DNA from: Nakamurella deserti
GTDB lineage: Bacteria; Actinomycetota; Actinomycetes; Mycobacteriales; Nakamurellaceae
Reading direction: 5' to 3'
NCBI RefSeq assembly: GCF_003260015.1
Contig: NZ_QCXS01000003.1
Span: forward strand, 982,315 to 1,046,314
DNA length: 64,000 bases
A program made the position numbers and the translations under genes. Under the pieces are notes generated by a model. It had not been told where the DNA came from and did no database searches. It saw nothing but the letters and a program-made list of their open reading frames with translations. The first letter of the stretch is position 1. The number at the start of each line of letters is the position of its first letter. This document shows, piece after piece, positions 41,219-49,133 of this stretch.

Positions 41219-41356
41219 CCGGGGGATTCTCCCCGTCCCGCCGCCGGCCCGCCCGCGGGCCTGACGGACCCGCCGGAGCAGGTCGTCGCGCTGGGCGCCG
41301 GGGGACGGCCGCACCGGCCCGCGCCGACGGCCGGGCGGGCGTTCTACAGTGCAGCG

Positions 41357-42250
41357 GTGTCCCCGCTGGGCGGTCCGTCGCGACCGCAGGTCTTCGTCGC
41401 CGGTCCGGTCGCCTGGAATCTGCTGATCCGGGTGCCGGAGCTGCCACCCGCCCGACCGCACGCGGTCACCGCGCGCTCGTACCGGCACACCCTCGGTGGC
41501 ACGTCGGCGGGAAAGACCCTCAACCTGGCCCGGCTGGGCGCCGCCGTCACGCTGCGGACGGTCGTCGGTGACGATCCCGAGGCCCAGTGGGCACTGGCTC
41601 CGCTGCGGGCGGCCGGTGCGACCGTGATCGCCGAGATCGATCCGGCCGGACGCACCGAGCAGCACGTCAACCTGATGAGCGACGACGGCGAGCGGGTGTC
41701 GGTGCACCTGACCCGGCCGGAGCTGGTCGAGACCCTGCACAGCGGCCAGACCGCGGCCGCCTTCGCCGCCGCGGACGCCGTCGTCCTCGATCCGGCGGAC
41801 AGCTCACGACCGTTCATCGCACAACTGACCGGCCGCGACGTCCCCGTCTGGGTCGACCTGCACAGCCACGACGGCCGCGACCGGTCCCGGGACGACTTCG
41901 CCGCCGTCGCCACCCACCTCGTGTTCTCCGGCGAACGGTTCCCGGAGCCAGCCGGGTACATGCGGGCGCGGATCGACGCCGGCGCCCGGCTCGTCGTCTG
42001 CACCCGGGGCGCCGACGGTGCGCTGGCCCTGGACGCCCACGGCCGGTGGCACGACGTTCCCGCCGTACCGGTCCCCGAGATCGTGGACAGCAACGGCGCC
42101 GGCGACGCCTTCACCGCCGCCGCGCTGCTCGCCCTGCTCGACGGGGCCGACGCGGCGACGGCGTTGCGGGCGGCCGCCGCCCACGCGGCCCGGTGTGTCC
42201 GCTCCGACGAGCTCGCGCCGCCTCAGCGGCCGCTGTCCGGCGGCGCGTAG
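41357..42250 (+). CDS. PfkB/ribokinase-family sugar or nucleoside kinase
   Basis: 297 residues from GTG 41357; upstream in-frame sequence is antisense to DUF1697. The N-terminal glycine-rich strand (VFVAGPVAWNLLIRVPELP) and LGGTSAGKTLNLARLGA correspond to the ribokinase substrate lid and GG motif. The catalytic signature DSNGAGDAFTAA (about 252-263) carries the base Asp and the anion hole; CTRGADGALA binds nucleotide. Acceptor sugar is not predictable. Its last 28 bp overlap the 3' end of the convergent CitE-like gene. Confidence 0.9.
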   Translation: MSPLGGPSRPQVFVAGPVAWNLLIRVPELPPARPHAVTARSYRHTLGGTSAGKTLNLARLGAAVTLRTVVGDDPEAQWALAPLRAAGATVIAEIDPAGRTEQHVNLMSDDGERVSVHLTRPELVETLHSGQTAAAFAAADAVVLDPADSSRPFIAQLTGRDVPVWVDLHSHDGRDRSRDDFAAVATHLVFSGERFPEPAGYMRARIDAGARLVVCTRGADGALALDAHGRWHDVPAVPVPEIVDSNGAGDAFTAAALLALLDGADAATALRAAAAHAARCVRSDELAPPQRPLSGGA

Positions 42251-43068
42251 CCGAGCAGCCGCCGGGCCCGCTCGGTGACCGGGCGGTCGACCATCCGACC
42301 GTCGACCTGCACCGCGGAGTCGCCCGCGGCGACGACCCGGCGCGCCCACGCGAGCTCCGCCGCCGTGGGTGCGAACGCGTCCCGCACGGCGGGCAGCTGC
42401 GCGGGATGGATGCACAGGCTGCCGGTGAAGCCCATCCCCCGCGCCGAACGGGCCGCCGCGGTGACCGCCGCCAGGTCGGCGATCTCGGTCGGGGGCGAGT
42501 CCAGCGGCCCGGCGATGCGTGCGGCCCGGGACGCCAGCACCACCTGGGCGCGGGCGTACCCCAGGAGTGGGCCGGGGTCGCTCGACGCGCCGACGTCGGC
42601 GGCCAGGTCCAGCGCGCCGAAGGCCAGCCGGGTGACGCCGCCGACCGCGGCCAGCGCCGGGGCGGCGAGGACACCGCGGGCGCTCTCCACCAGCGCGATG
42701 AGCGGGACCGGCCCGTCGAACGCCCGCGCGAGCCGGTCCGCGATCGCCGCCAGCGCGGCCGGATCGTCCGCCTTGGGCACCATCACCGCCTGCAGTGCGC
42801 TGTCGGGGTGGCCCGTCAGCTCGTCGAGCAGCCGATGGTCGGCCTCGCGCTCGGGGCCGTCCAGAGGGTTGAGCCGGACCGCGAACCGCCGGTCACCGGG
42901 GCGCAGCGCCGCCGCCACGTGTCCGCGGGCCGCGGCCTTGGCTGCCGGCGCGACCGCGTCCTCCAGGTCGACGACCACCAGGTCCGCACCGGCGCCCAGC
43001 GCCTTGTCGAACCGGTCGGGCCGGTCCCCGGGGACGAACAGCACCGTGACGGCGCCCGCGACCGTCAC
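42223..43068 (-). CDS. CitE-like acyl-CoA lyase (HpcH/HpaI family)
   Basis: 281 residues from GTG 43068, which places the family start VTVLFVPGDRPDRFDKAL close to the N-terminus; GTG 43119 is a longer option. Active-site features: DLVVVDLEDAV (metal-binding Glu/Asp), Arg in FAVRLNPLDG, ALVESARGVLAA (Glu ligand), RLAFGALDLAADVG and GFTGSLCIHPAQLPAV. Members without citrate-lyase partners cleave malyl-, methylmalyl- or hydroxymethylglutaryl-type CoA thioesters. A MaoC hydratase gene lies 617 bp upstream on the same strand, the usual partner, but a DinB gene on the opposite strand sits between them. Confidence 0.88.
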   Translation of the reverse strand: MTVAGAVTVLFVPGDRPDRFDKALGAGADLVVVDLEDAVAPAAKAAARGHVAAALRPGDRRFAVRLNPLDGPEREADHRLLDELTGHPDSALQAVMVPKADDPAALAAIADRLARAFDGPVPLIALVESARGVLAAPALAAVGGVTRLAFGALDLAADVGASSDPGPLLGYARAQVVLASRAARIAGPLDSPPTEIADLAAVTAAARSARGMGFTGSLCIHPAQLPAVRDAFAPTAAELAWARRVVAAGDSAVQVDGRMVDRPVTERARRLLGYAPPDSGR

Positions 43069-43121
43069 CGGCGGGCCTGCGTCCTTGTGCCGCGACGGAG
43101 GCGCCGCGCAGGCTGACACGC

Positions 43122-43679
43122 ATGACCGATCCGACGCGCCGCTTTCCCGACATGTGGCTGGACCCCGAGGACGACCCACGCGAGGCGGGCGCCGGGCCGG
43201 TCTCCGGGGAGGCGGCGGTCCTGGACTCCTACCTGACGCGGTACCGACTGACGTTGGAGCTCAAGTGCGAGGGACTGACACCGGACCAGCTGGCCCGGCG
43301 AGCGGTACCGCCGTCCACCCTGTCGCTGCTGGGCCTGCTGCGGCACCTCGCGAAGGTCGAGCACACCTGGGCGGTGCGGGTCGTGCAGGGGCGGCCCGAC
43401 GCGGCGCGCCCGTACTGGACGCCGGAGCGGCAGGACCTGGACTTCGACGGCGCCGTGCCCGATGCGGCCGTCGTCGCGGACGCGTGGGCGACGTGGCGGC
43501 GCGAGGTCGCGCACGCGCGTGAGGTGTACACCGGGACGCCGCTGGACACGGTCGTGGAGCACCACGGTGAGCCCCTGGAGGTACGCGACATCGTCGTGCA
43601 CCTCATCGAGGAGTACGCCCGGCACTGCGGCCACGCCGATCTGCTGCGGGAGTGCATCGACGGCCGCACCGGTCAGTGA
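43122..43679 (+). CDS. DinB-fold protein (DUF664 / mycothiol-transferase type)
   Basis: 185 residues. Three histidine sites expected for the metal centre are visible: LLRHLAKVEHTW (about 67-78), and HLIEEYARHCGHADLLRE near the C-terminus (about 160-177). This pattern is the DUF664 branch of the DinB superfamily. The second such gene in this window (the other at 7808), with low similarity outside the motifs, so not a recent duplicate. Metal-dependent, thiol-linked detoxification is the likely role. It is inserted between, and opposite to, the MaoC and CitE-like genes. Confidence 0.85.
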   Translation: MTDPTRRFPDMWLDPEDDPREAGAGPVSGEAAVLDSYLTRYRLTLELKCEGLTPDQLARRAVPPSTLSLLGLLRHLAKVEHTWAVRVVQGRPDAARPYWTPERQDLDFDGAVPDAAVVADAWATWRREVAHAREVYTGTPLDTVVEHHGEPLEVRDIVVHLIEEYARHCGHADLLRECIDGRTGQ

Positions 43680-43684
43680 GCGGT

Positions 43685-44212
43685 TCACGACGCCCGCCAC
43701 GGGCCCGCGGCCGGCGGCAGGTGTCCGCGCCGGTACACCAGGAAGGTCCGGCGGAACACGATGACCACCACGCCGTGCTGGTTGACCCCCTCGCTGCGGA
43801 CGGTGACGACGCCGACCGCGGGCCGCGACGCCGACGGACGCAGCTCCAGGACCGTCGAGCGCGAATGGAGCGTGTCGCCCTCGAAGACCGGGGCCGGCAT
43901 CCGCACCTCGTCCCAGCCGAGGTTGGCGAACACGTTCATCGACAAGTCGATGGTGGACTGACCGGTGACCAGCGCCAACGTGAGTGCCGAGTTCACCAGC
44001 GTCCGGCCGTAGGCGGTGCCGGCGGCGAACTCCTTGTCCAGATGGATCCTCGCGACGTTCTGCGTGAGCAGGGTGAACCACTGGTTGTCGGTCTCGGTGA
44101 CGGTCCGGCCGAAGGGGTGGTGGTGGACGTCGCCGACGGCGAAGTCCTCGAACAGCCGACCCGACCACCCCGGGACGTCGCGGGTGGTCGGCGGTACCGG
44201 ATCGGTGGTCAC
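43685..44212 (-). CDS. MaoC-like acyl-CoA hydratase
   Basis: 175 residues from GTG 44212, supported by a strong AGGAGG site 7 nt upstream. Hot-dog fold with the hydratase 2 signature: FAVGDVHHHPFGRTVTETDNQWFTLLTQN, with catalytic Asp/His in NVARIHLDKEFA, then GRTLVNSALTLALVTG. Similar short MaoC proteins are encoded with CitE-like lyases in actinomycete branched-chain or C5 acyl-CoA breakdown (mycobacterial Rv2499c next to Rv2498c is the known example). This supports a joint role with the CitE-like gene at 42223, although the two are separated here. Confidence 0.88.
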   Translation of the reverse strand: MTTDPVPPTTRDVPGWSGRLFEDFAVGDVHHHPFGRTVTETDNQWFTLLTQNVARIHLDKEFAAGTAYGRTLVNSALTLALVTGQSTIDLSMNVFANLGWDEVRMPAPVFEGDTLHSRSTVLELRPSASRPAVGVVTVRSEGVNQHGVVVIVFRRTFLVYRRGHLPPAAGPWRAS

Positions 44213-44342
44213 AGGATCCCTCCTCGTCCCTCGTGGCCCCGGTGGGTGGGCACGCGTCCAGCGTCGCACCCTAGGCGGCCGCGCGCCGGGCGGGCGAGCC
44301 GGACCTCTGGGCAGGGCGCGGGCGCCGTCCTATCCTGACCGG

Positions 44343-45167
44343 GTGGAGCGCCGACTCGTCGGGATGGTGCTGCTGCTGGTGGCGCTGACCGTCGCGGTGT
44401 CGGTGCCCCGGCTGCTCTCCCCGGCCCTGGTGGCGCAGCCGTCCCCGGTGGCGCTGCCGGCCCCGCCGCCTGTGGGGGCCTGTCTCCGTCTGGACGCCTC
44501 GGTCGTCCCCTGCGGCGAGGTGCACGCCGGCGAGGTCACCGCCCGCTGGGCGGCCGACGCGCCCGGCCGGCCGGTCGACGACGGCGACTCGCGATGCCGG
44601 GCGGCCACGTTCGAGTACGTCGCCCTCGGCCTCATCGGGAGTGCGCAGGTCTGGCGGCCGGCGTTCGGCGCGAGCAGCTGGGTGGTGCACGCGCCGGCGA
44701 CGCAGCGGGTCGGGTCCCGCGGCTGGTCGGTGTGTGTCGTCGGACCGTCACGGGCGGCGGCCTCCGTCGGCTCGGTGCACGCCCAGGGTCGGGCGCCGCT
44801 GACCCGGCCGGCGGCGTTCGGGGTGTGCGTCACCGCCGACGGCATCACGGTGGCCTGCGACCGGCCGCACCGGGTCGAGTACCTCAGTGACGCCGTCGGG
44901 TTCGCGCGCTCGCTGATCAACGAGCGGGAGGCCCGACGCTGGCGGACCGGCTGCACCGAGCTCGCGGCCGCGCTGCTGGACACCGGCGACCCGACGATGG
45001 GCGGCCGGCTGTCGGTGGAGTTCCGGACGGTGGCGGCCGATCCACGGACCAACCTCGACCCGCCGTCGTCGCTGGTCTTCGGCGTGTGCGCGGTGGCGGT
45101 GACGGGCGATCGCGATCTGACGGGGTCGGTCTACGGGCTGGGCACGGGCGAGTTGCCGTGGCGTTGA
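44343..45167 (+). CDS. Membrane-anchored septum-formation-like protein
   Basis: 274 residues from GTG 44343; a TATCCT -10-like element lies directly upstream, so the transcript may be nearly leaderless. An N-terminal membrane helix (about 5-27) is followed by a Pro/Ala linker and an extracytoplasmic part. The fragments VGACLRLDASVVPCGEVHAGEV and FGVCVTADGITVACDRPHRVEYL each match the Septum_form domain pattern (Cys...Cys..PH..EV), suggesting two copies. Additional cysteines allow disulfides. The family is actinobacterial and linked to cell division by naming only. Its 3' end overlaps the convergent GNAT gene by 37 bp. Confidence 0.75.
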   Translation: MERRLVGMVLLLVALTVAVSVPRLLSPALVAQPSPVALPAPPPVGACLRLDASVVPCGEVHAGEVTARWAADAPGRPVDDGDSRCRAATFEYVALGLIGSAQVWRPAFGASSWVVHAPATQRVGSRGWSVCVVGPSRAAASVGSVHAQGRAPLTRPAAFGVCVTADGITVACDRPHRVEYLSDAVGFARSLINEREARRWRTGCTELAAALLDTGDPTMGGRLSVEFRTVAADPRTNLDPPSSLVFGVCAVAVTGDRDLTGSVYGLGTGELPWR

Positions 45168-45628
45168 AAGCCGGGCAGCTCGTAACGGTCGACGCCGTCC
45201 GCCGTCCCCGTGCGCCGCATGCCCAGGCCCGTCAGCACCGCGATCGACGCGGCGTTGTCGGGGTGGACCCGGGCGAACACGGTGGCCGTGGCACCCGCGA
45301 GCCCGGCGATCAGCAACCGGGCGGTGGCCCGTCCGATGCCCCGGCCCCAGTGGGTGACCGCCACCCAGTAGCCGATCTCGAGTCCCGACTCCCGATGGCT
45401 GACCACGCCGAGCGCACACGGTCGGCCGTTCTCCTCCGCGACGGACCAGCGGACCCCGCCCACGACCTCGAGGGCCGCACCGGTCACCGCCTCGGTGACG
45501 CGCTGCTCGATACGGTCACGGTCCCACGGCAGCCCGTCGCCGACGAAGCGGGTGATCCGCGGGTCGGACGCCATCCCGGCCAGCAGCCCGGCGTCGGCGG
45601 CGGTGAACGGACGCAGCACGACGGCCAC
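45131..45628 (-). CDS. GNAT-family N-acetyltransferase (RimJ/RimL type)
   Basis: 165 residues. N-terminal VVLRPFTAADAGLLAGMASDPRITRFVGDGLPW, then GLEIGYWVAVTHWGRGIGRATARLLI, which contains the acetyl-CoA pyrophosphate loop (R/Q-x-x-G-x-G/A, here RGIGRA), and ARVHPDNAASIAVLTGLGMRR. This is the RimJ/RimL-like layout for acylating protein N-termini or small amines; the substrate is unknown. It is 5 bp upstream of the end of the phospholipase gene on the same strand. Confidence 0.88.
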   Translation of the reverse strand: MAVVLRPFTAADAGLLAGMASDPRITRFVGDGLPWDRDRIEQRVTEAVTGAALEVVGGVRWSVAEENGRPCALGVVSHRESGLEIGYWVAVTHWGRGIGRATARLLIAGLAGATATVFARVHPDNAASIAVLTGLGMRRTGTADGVDRYELPGFQRHGNSPVPSP

Positions 45629-45633
45629 CTCGG

Positions 45634-46071
45634 TCAGGCGTCCATGGGCGTGCGGATGCGGGTCGCCGGGTCGGCACTGTCGTAGAACGGCTTGCCGAAC
45701 GCCCGGACGCCGAGGTAGTAGATCGAGGCGAAGCTGCGGCAGGTGTAGTAGTGCGTACCGCGATCGGCGACGCAGGCGGCGACCATCTCCCGGTAGAAGA
45801 TGCCGTCGCAGGTGGCGCGGCTCAGCTCACGGGCACCGTAGCAGCCGTCGTGGTGGTTGCACGCGGTGGTGAAACTGACGCCGGACGGAGCCTCGGGCAC
45901 CAAGGTGCAGCCGTCGTGCGGATACGGGAACTCCGGGCTGGGCGGGGCGGCCGCGGTCTGCGCAGCGGCGGAACCGGCACCGGCGAAGAGGGAACCGACG
46001 ATCAGGAACAGCACGATCGACAGCGCCGACTGCAGGCGCCGGCGCGCGGCCGATGGGGTGATCGCGACCAT
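45634..46071 (-). CDS. Secreted bacterial phospholipase A2
   Basis: 145 residues. Signal peptide: basic start, hydrophobic core about 15-33, cleavage near SAAA-QT (about 35-38). The mature chain carries the prokaryotic PLA2 core ACNHHDGCYG with catalytic dyad His74 and Asp89 (in CDGIFYREM), the Ca2+-site Asp75, and four cysteines (71, 77, 88, 100 region) matching the disulfides of Streptomyces PLA2. It hydrolyses the sn-2 ester of phospholipids outside the cell. It is followed by the GNAT gene and preceded by the cold-shock gene, with a hairpin between. Confidence 0.9.
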   Translation of the reverse strand: MVAITPSAARRRLQSALSIVLFLIVGSLFAGAGSAAAQTAAAPPSPEFPYPHDGCTLVPEAPSGVSFTTACNHHDGCYGARELSRATCDGIFYREMVAACVADRGTHYYTCRSFASIYYLGVRAFGKPFYDSADPATRIRTPMDA

Positions 46072-46198
46072 GGGAACTCCCGACTCGACGCCCGGCCCCG
46101 GTGCCGGATCTTCGATCCGAGGCTAGCCCCGGCCACCGACAGCGGCACGCGCAGCACCCGGGCGTCCTCTTCCGGGCCCGGTTCTGTGCGGAAACGCC

Positions 46199-46234
46199 AC
46201 ATGGGCGGCCACCCTTGAGGGTGACCGCCCATGT
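46199..46234. terminator. Hairpin terminator downstream of the cold-shock gene
   Basis: Arms 46199-46214 and 46219-46234 pair over 16 bp with a single mismatch and a 4-nt loop, 32 bp beyond the cold-shock stop on the minus strand. No U-run. Confidence 0.8.
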
Positions 46235-46265
46235 GGACAGTGCTGGTGGTGCGTGAGAACGAGTC

Positions 46266-46469
46266 TCAGACGACGGTGACGCCGGTCGCCTGCGGGCCCT
46301 TGGGGCCCTGGGTGACGGTGTAGCTCACGCGCTGGTTCTCGTCGAGGCTGCGGTAGCCGCCCGAGTTGATCTCGGAGTAGTGCACGAAGACGTCAGCACC
46401 CGAATCCTCGGGGGTGATGAAGCCGAAGCCCTTTTCCGCGTTGAACCACTTCACAGTTCCGGTAGCCAT
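46266..46469 (-). CDS. Cold-shock protein (CspA family)
   Basis: 67 residues, the standard length. RNA-binding motifs RNP1 (KGFGFI) and RNP2 (VFVHYS) are intact, and the start [18 protein letters not shown] is canonical for actinomycete Csp. It acts as an RNA chaperone in the cytoplasm, binding single-stranded nucleic acid. The ribosome site AGAGGAG is strong, 6 nt from ATG 46469. A leader of about 100-150 nt upstream fits post-transcriptional control seen in the family. Confidence 0.96.
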   Translation of the reverse strand: MATGTVKWFNAEKGFGFITPEDSGADVFVHYSEINSGGYRSLDENQRVSYTVTQGPKGPQATGVTVV

Positions 46470-46630
46470 GATTTTCTCCTCTGGAGGCATATCCGTCGGT
46501 CGCCCGCGGGTGCGGGTGACCGGGTCTGTCTGGAAATCCGACATCTCTGGATACGACGATCGAGAGGATCCTCCGGCCGGAGCCGTCGAATGGTTATGCG
46601 AAAAACAAGATCTGGTGACCAGGGTCAAGT
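46470..46630 (-). promoter_or_regulatory. Promoter and long leader of the cold-shock gene
   Basis: Low G/C for this genome. On the minus strand TTGACC (complement of 46623-46628) is a good -35; GCATAAC some 24 nt on is a candidate -10, though the spacing is long. The implied leader, about 120 nt, contains several inverted segments, consistent with a thermosensitive leader, but no structure was computed. Confidence 0.4.
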
Positions 46631-46668
46631 CAAGCACGCCGGGGACGGTTCGACAAACGCGGGGTGAC

Positions 46669-47565
46669 TCAGATCTCCAGGACGAGCTTGCCGCGGACGT
46701 GCCCCAGCTCCGAGATCGCCTGCGCCGCAGCGGCTTCCGCCAGCGGAAAAACCTGCTGGACGGACACCCGGAAACGGCCCCGCCGGTGCAGGTCGGCGAC
46801 CACCGGCAGCACGTCCCATCGCCGGCCCTCCGCTCCCCCGGTCGCCTTCGCACCGTGTTCGGGGGCGCTGAAGTCCGCGACGCTGACCACGGTGGCCGGA
46901 TCCCCCGTCAACGCGATCAACTCCGGGAGCACACCGGAGCCCGCGATGTCCAGGGCGGCGGCCACGCCGGCCGGCACCAGCTCGCGCACCCGTCCGACCA
47001 GCCCGTCGCCGTAGCCGACGGGCAACGCCCCGAGCTCGCGCAGGTAGGCGTGGTTGGCGGGTCCGGCCACCCCGACGACCGTCATCCCCCGGGCGACCCC
47101 GAGCTGGACGGCGGCGCTGCCCACCCCGCCGGACGCCCCGTTCACGACCACGGTCACGCCGTCCGGCACGTCGACGACGGCGAACGCCCGGGCGGCGGTC
47201 TCCGCGGCGAGCGGCACCGCGGCCGCCTCCACCCACGACATCGACGCCGGTTTGGCGGCCCAGGCGGTCAGCACTGCGAACTCCGCGTAGCCCCCCTTGG
47301 GGGTCGCGCCGAAGACCTCGTCCCCCACCGTCACCCCCGTGACGCCGTCGCCGATCTCGTCGACCACGCCGGACACGTCGGTGCCCGGGATGTAGGGCAG
47401 CGACTTCACGGTCATGATCCCGGCGCGGTACTTGGAGTCCACCCGGTTCACCCCAGCGGCGCGGACGGCCACCCGGATCCGGCCCGGGCCGGGATGGGGC
47501 TCGGGGACGTCCTCGACGACCAGCACCTCGGGACCGCCGTACTCATCGAACCGGACCGCACGCAT
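46669..47565 (-). CDS. NADPH:quinone-type oxidoreductase (zinc-free MDR family)
   Basis: 298 residues from ATG 47565. GroES-like N-domain ([30 protein letters not shown] segment, [26 protein letters not shown]) and a Rossmann domain with [16 protein letters not shown] binding NADPH. The zinc-ligand cysteines of alcohol dehydrogenases are absent. The C-terminal [19 protein letters not shown] fits quinone reductases. It reduces quinones or enones; physiological substrate unknown. Transcribed alone, diverging from the first GGDEF gene. Confidence 0.9.
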   Translation of the reverse strand: MRAVRFDEYGGPEVLVVEDVPEPHPGPGRIRVAVRAAGVNRVDSKYRAGIMTVKSLPYIPGTDVSGVVDEIGDGVTGVTVGDEVFGATPKGGYAEFAVLTAWAAKPASMSWVEAAAVPLAAETAARAFAVVDVPDGVTVVVNGASGGVGSAAVQLGVARGMTVVGVAGPANHAYLRELGALPVGYGDGLVGRVRELVPAGVAAALDIAGSGVLPELIALTGDPATVVSVADFSAPEHGAKATGGAEGRRWDVLPVVADLHRRGRFRVSVQQVFPLAEAAAAQAISELGHVRGKLVLEI

Positions 47566-47749
47566 CTGTCCTCCGTCACCGGGCCGGCCGGATCGGCCGC
47601 CCTCGTCCCCGGCTGAGACCCCAGCCGCCCGGTGGATTCTTCCCGGTGCGGGATACTCACAGGTGACGGCCACTCTCCACAACGACCCGGCCGTCGGATC
47701 GACGGGCTGCCGGTGCGGCACCCCGGACCGGCCAGGACGATACGGACGC

Positions 47750-48910
47750 GTGGTGGAAGAGCGGGACGGACCTGGGGCGTCGCGGCCCTCGCGGCTGGCC
47801 CGTCTCACCGGGCGCCCGGAGTACACCCGCAACCTGCACGTCGCCGAGGCCGCGTCCCTGCTGAACCCGATGCGCAAGGGCATCGCCGTGTCCTGCTGGG
47901 CCTACGGGCTGGGCGTGCTGCTGCTCATGCTGTCGCCGGCCGGGCCGGCGAGCACGGTAGCGGCCGCCTACATGGGCGTGATCGGTGCCGTCAGCGTCGT
48001 CCTCGGGTTCCTCTGGTGGCGCGGTGGCTGGCCGAAGGCACACGTGTCGGTGGCGTTCCTGCTCTACAGCGAGCTGTCGCACACCGGCGTCCTGCTGTTC
48101 ACCACCAGCTCGATGCTGGCGCTGATCGCCACCCTGTGGTTCGCGTTGATCGGCGAGCACATCACCATCGCGCACAGCCGCCGGGCGGTGGGCCTGCACG
48201 CCCTGTGGGCACTGGCCAATATCGCCTTCTTCGCCACCCAGGCCAGCCGGCGCACCAACGCGAGCCTGCCGTTGATCGTCTACGTGGGGCTGGCGCTGAT
48301 CGGGCTCATCGTCGCCATCCCGATCTTCCGTCAGCTCGCCGCCGACGCGCTGCGCGACGACTCCCGACGCGCCGCCGCGCTGGCCGAGCGGGATGCGCTG
48401 ACCGCTCTGCTGAACCACCGCGGCATGTACGCCGCGTTGCCGGCCCTGCTGGCCGCGGGCCGTGGTCCCGACGAGCAGCTCGCGATCGTGGTGCTGGACC
48501 TGGACCGGTTCAAGGCGATCAACGACCGGTACGGGCACCACCGCGGCGACCAGGTGCTCACGCTCGTCGCGGCCCGGCTCACCGGAAGCGTCCGCCGCGG
48601 CGCCATCGTGGCCCGCACCGGCGGTGAGGAGTTCATCGTCATCGACACGGTCGCCCCCGACGGTGCCGCCGCACTGGCCCACCGGCTGCTCCGGGCCGTC
48701 CACCGCCAGGACGACGACGTGCCGGTGACCGCCAGCGTCGGGGTGTCCAGCGTGCCGGTGCGCGACGTACCGGTCGACCGCCTCACCCAGAACGTCCAGG
48801 AGCTGATCCGGCTGTCGGACACCACCATGTACGGCGCCAAGCGCGACGGCGGGAACCAGGTCCGGGTGAGTGACCCGCGCACCGCGGACCGGCGATCAGG
48901 GTCACAATAG
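47750..48910 (+). CDS. Membrane GGDEF diguanylate cyclase (first paralogue)
   Basis: About 386 residues. The start is uncertain: adjacent GTG codons at 47750 and 47753 fit best. Six membrane helices (about 50-215) form a sensor of unknown ligand without a named domain. The GGDEF domain has LDLDRFKAINDRYGHHRGDQVL and the active site TGGEEF, so it should make cyclic di-GMP. The product-inhibition I-site RxxD is missing (the position reads RRGA). The pre-membrane segment TRNLHVAEAASLL resembles RQNLAVAEAKRIL in the second cyclase, evidence of duplication. No EAL or HD-GYP gene is in the window. Confidence 0.88.
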   Translation: MVEERDGPGASRPSRLARLTGRPEYTRNLHVAEAASLLNPMRKGIAVSCWAYGLGVLLLMLSPAGPASTVAAAYMGVIGAVSVVLGFLWWRGGWPKAHVSVAFLLYSELSHTGVLLFTTSSMLALIATLWFALIGEHITIAHSRRAVGLHALWALANIAFFATQASRRTNASLPLIVYVGLALIGLIVAIPIFRQLAADALRDDSRRAAALAERDALTALLNHRGMYAALPALLAAGRGPDEQLAIVVLDLDRFKAINDRYGHHRGDQVLTLVAARLTGSVRRGAIVARTGGEEFIVIDTVAPDGAAALAHRLLRAVHRQDDDVPVTASVGVSSVPVRDVPVDRLTQNVQELIRLSDTTMYGAKRDGGNQVRVSDPRTADRRSGSQ

Positions 48911-49133
48911 GACGGCGATCCGCGAGCGCGCGGTCACTCCCTGCCATCATCGAGGCGGGACTCCTCCGCTCCGTCACGTGCCGTGCCGTGCCGGTCCGGG
49001 AGTCCGGCACGTGCCGTCCCACGTTCCCGTCGGCGGCACGCCCGGCGGCACCGTCCCACGGCACCGGCTCGAGGCGACCGCCGCGAACCCCACCGGAACC
49101 CGGCGTGGCACCGGGTGCGTGATCGGAGCGGCG

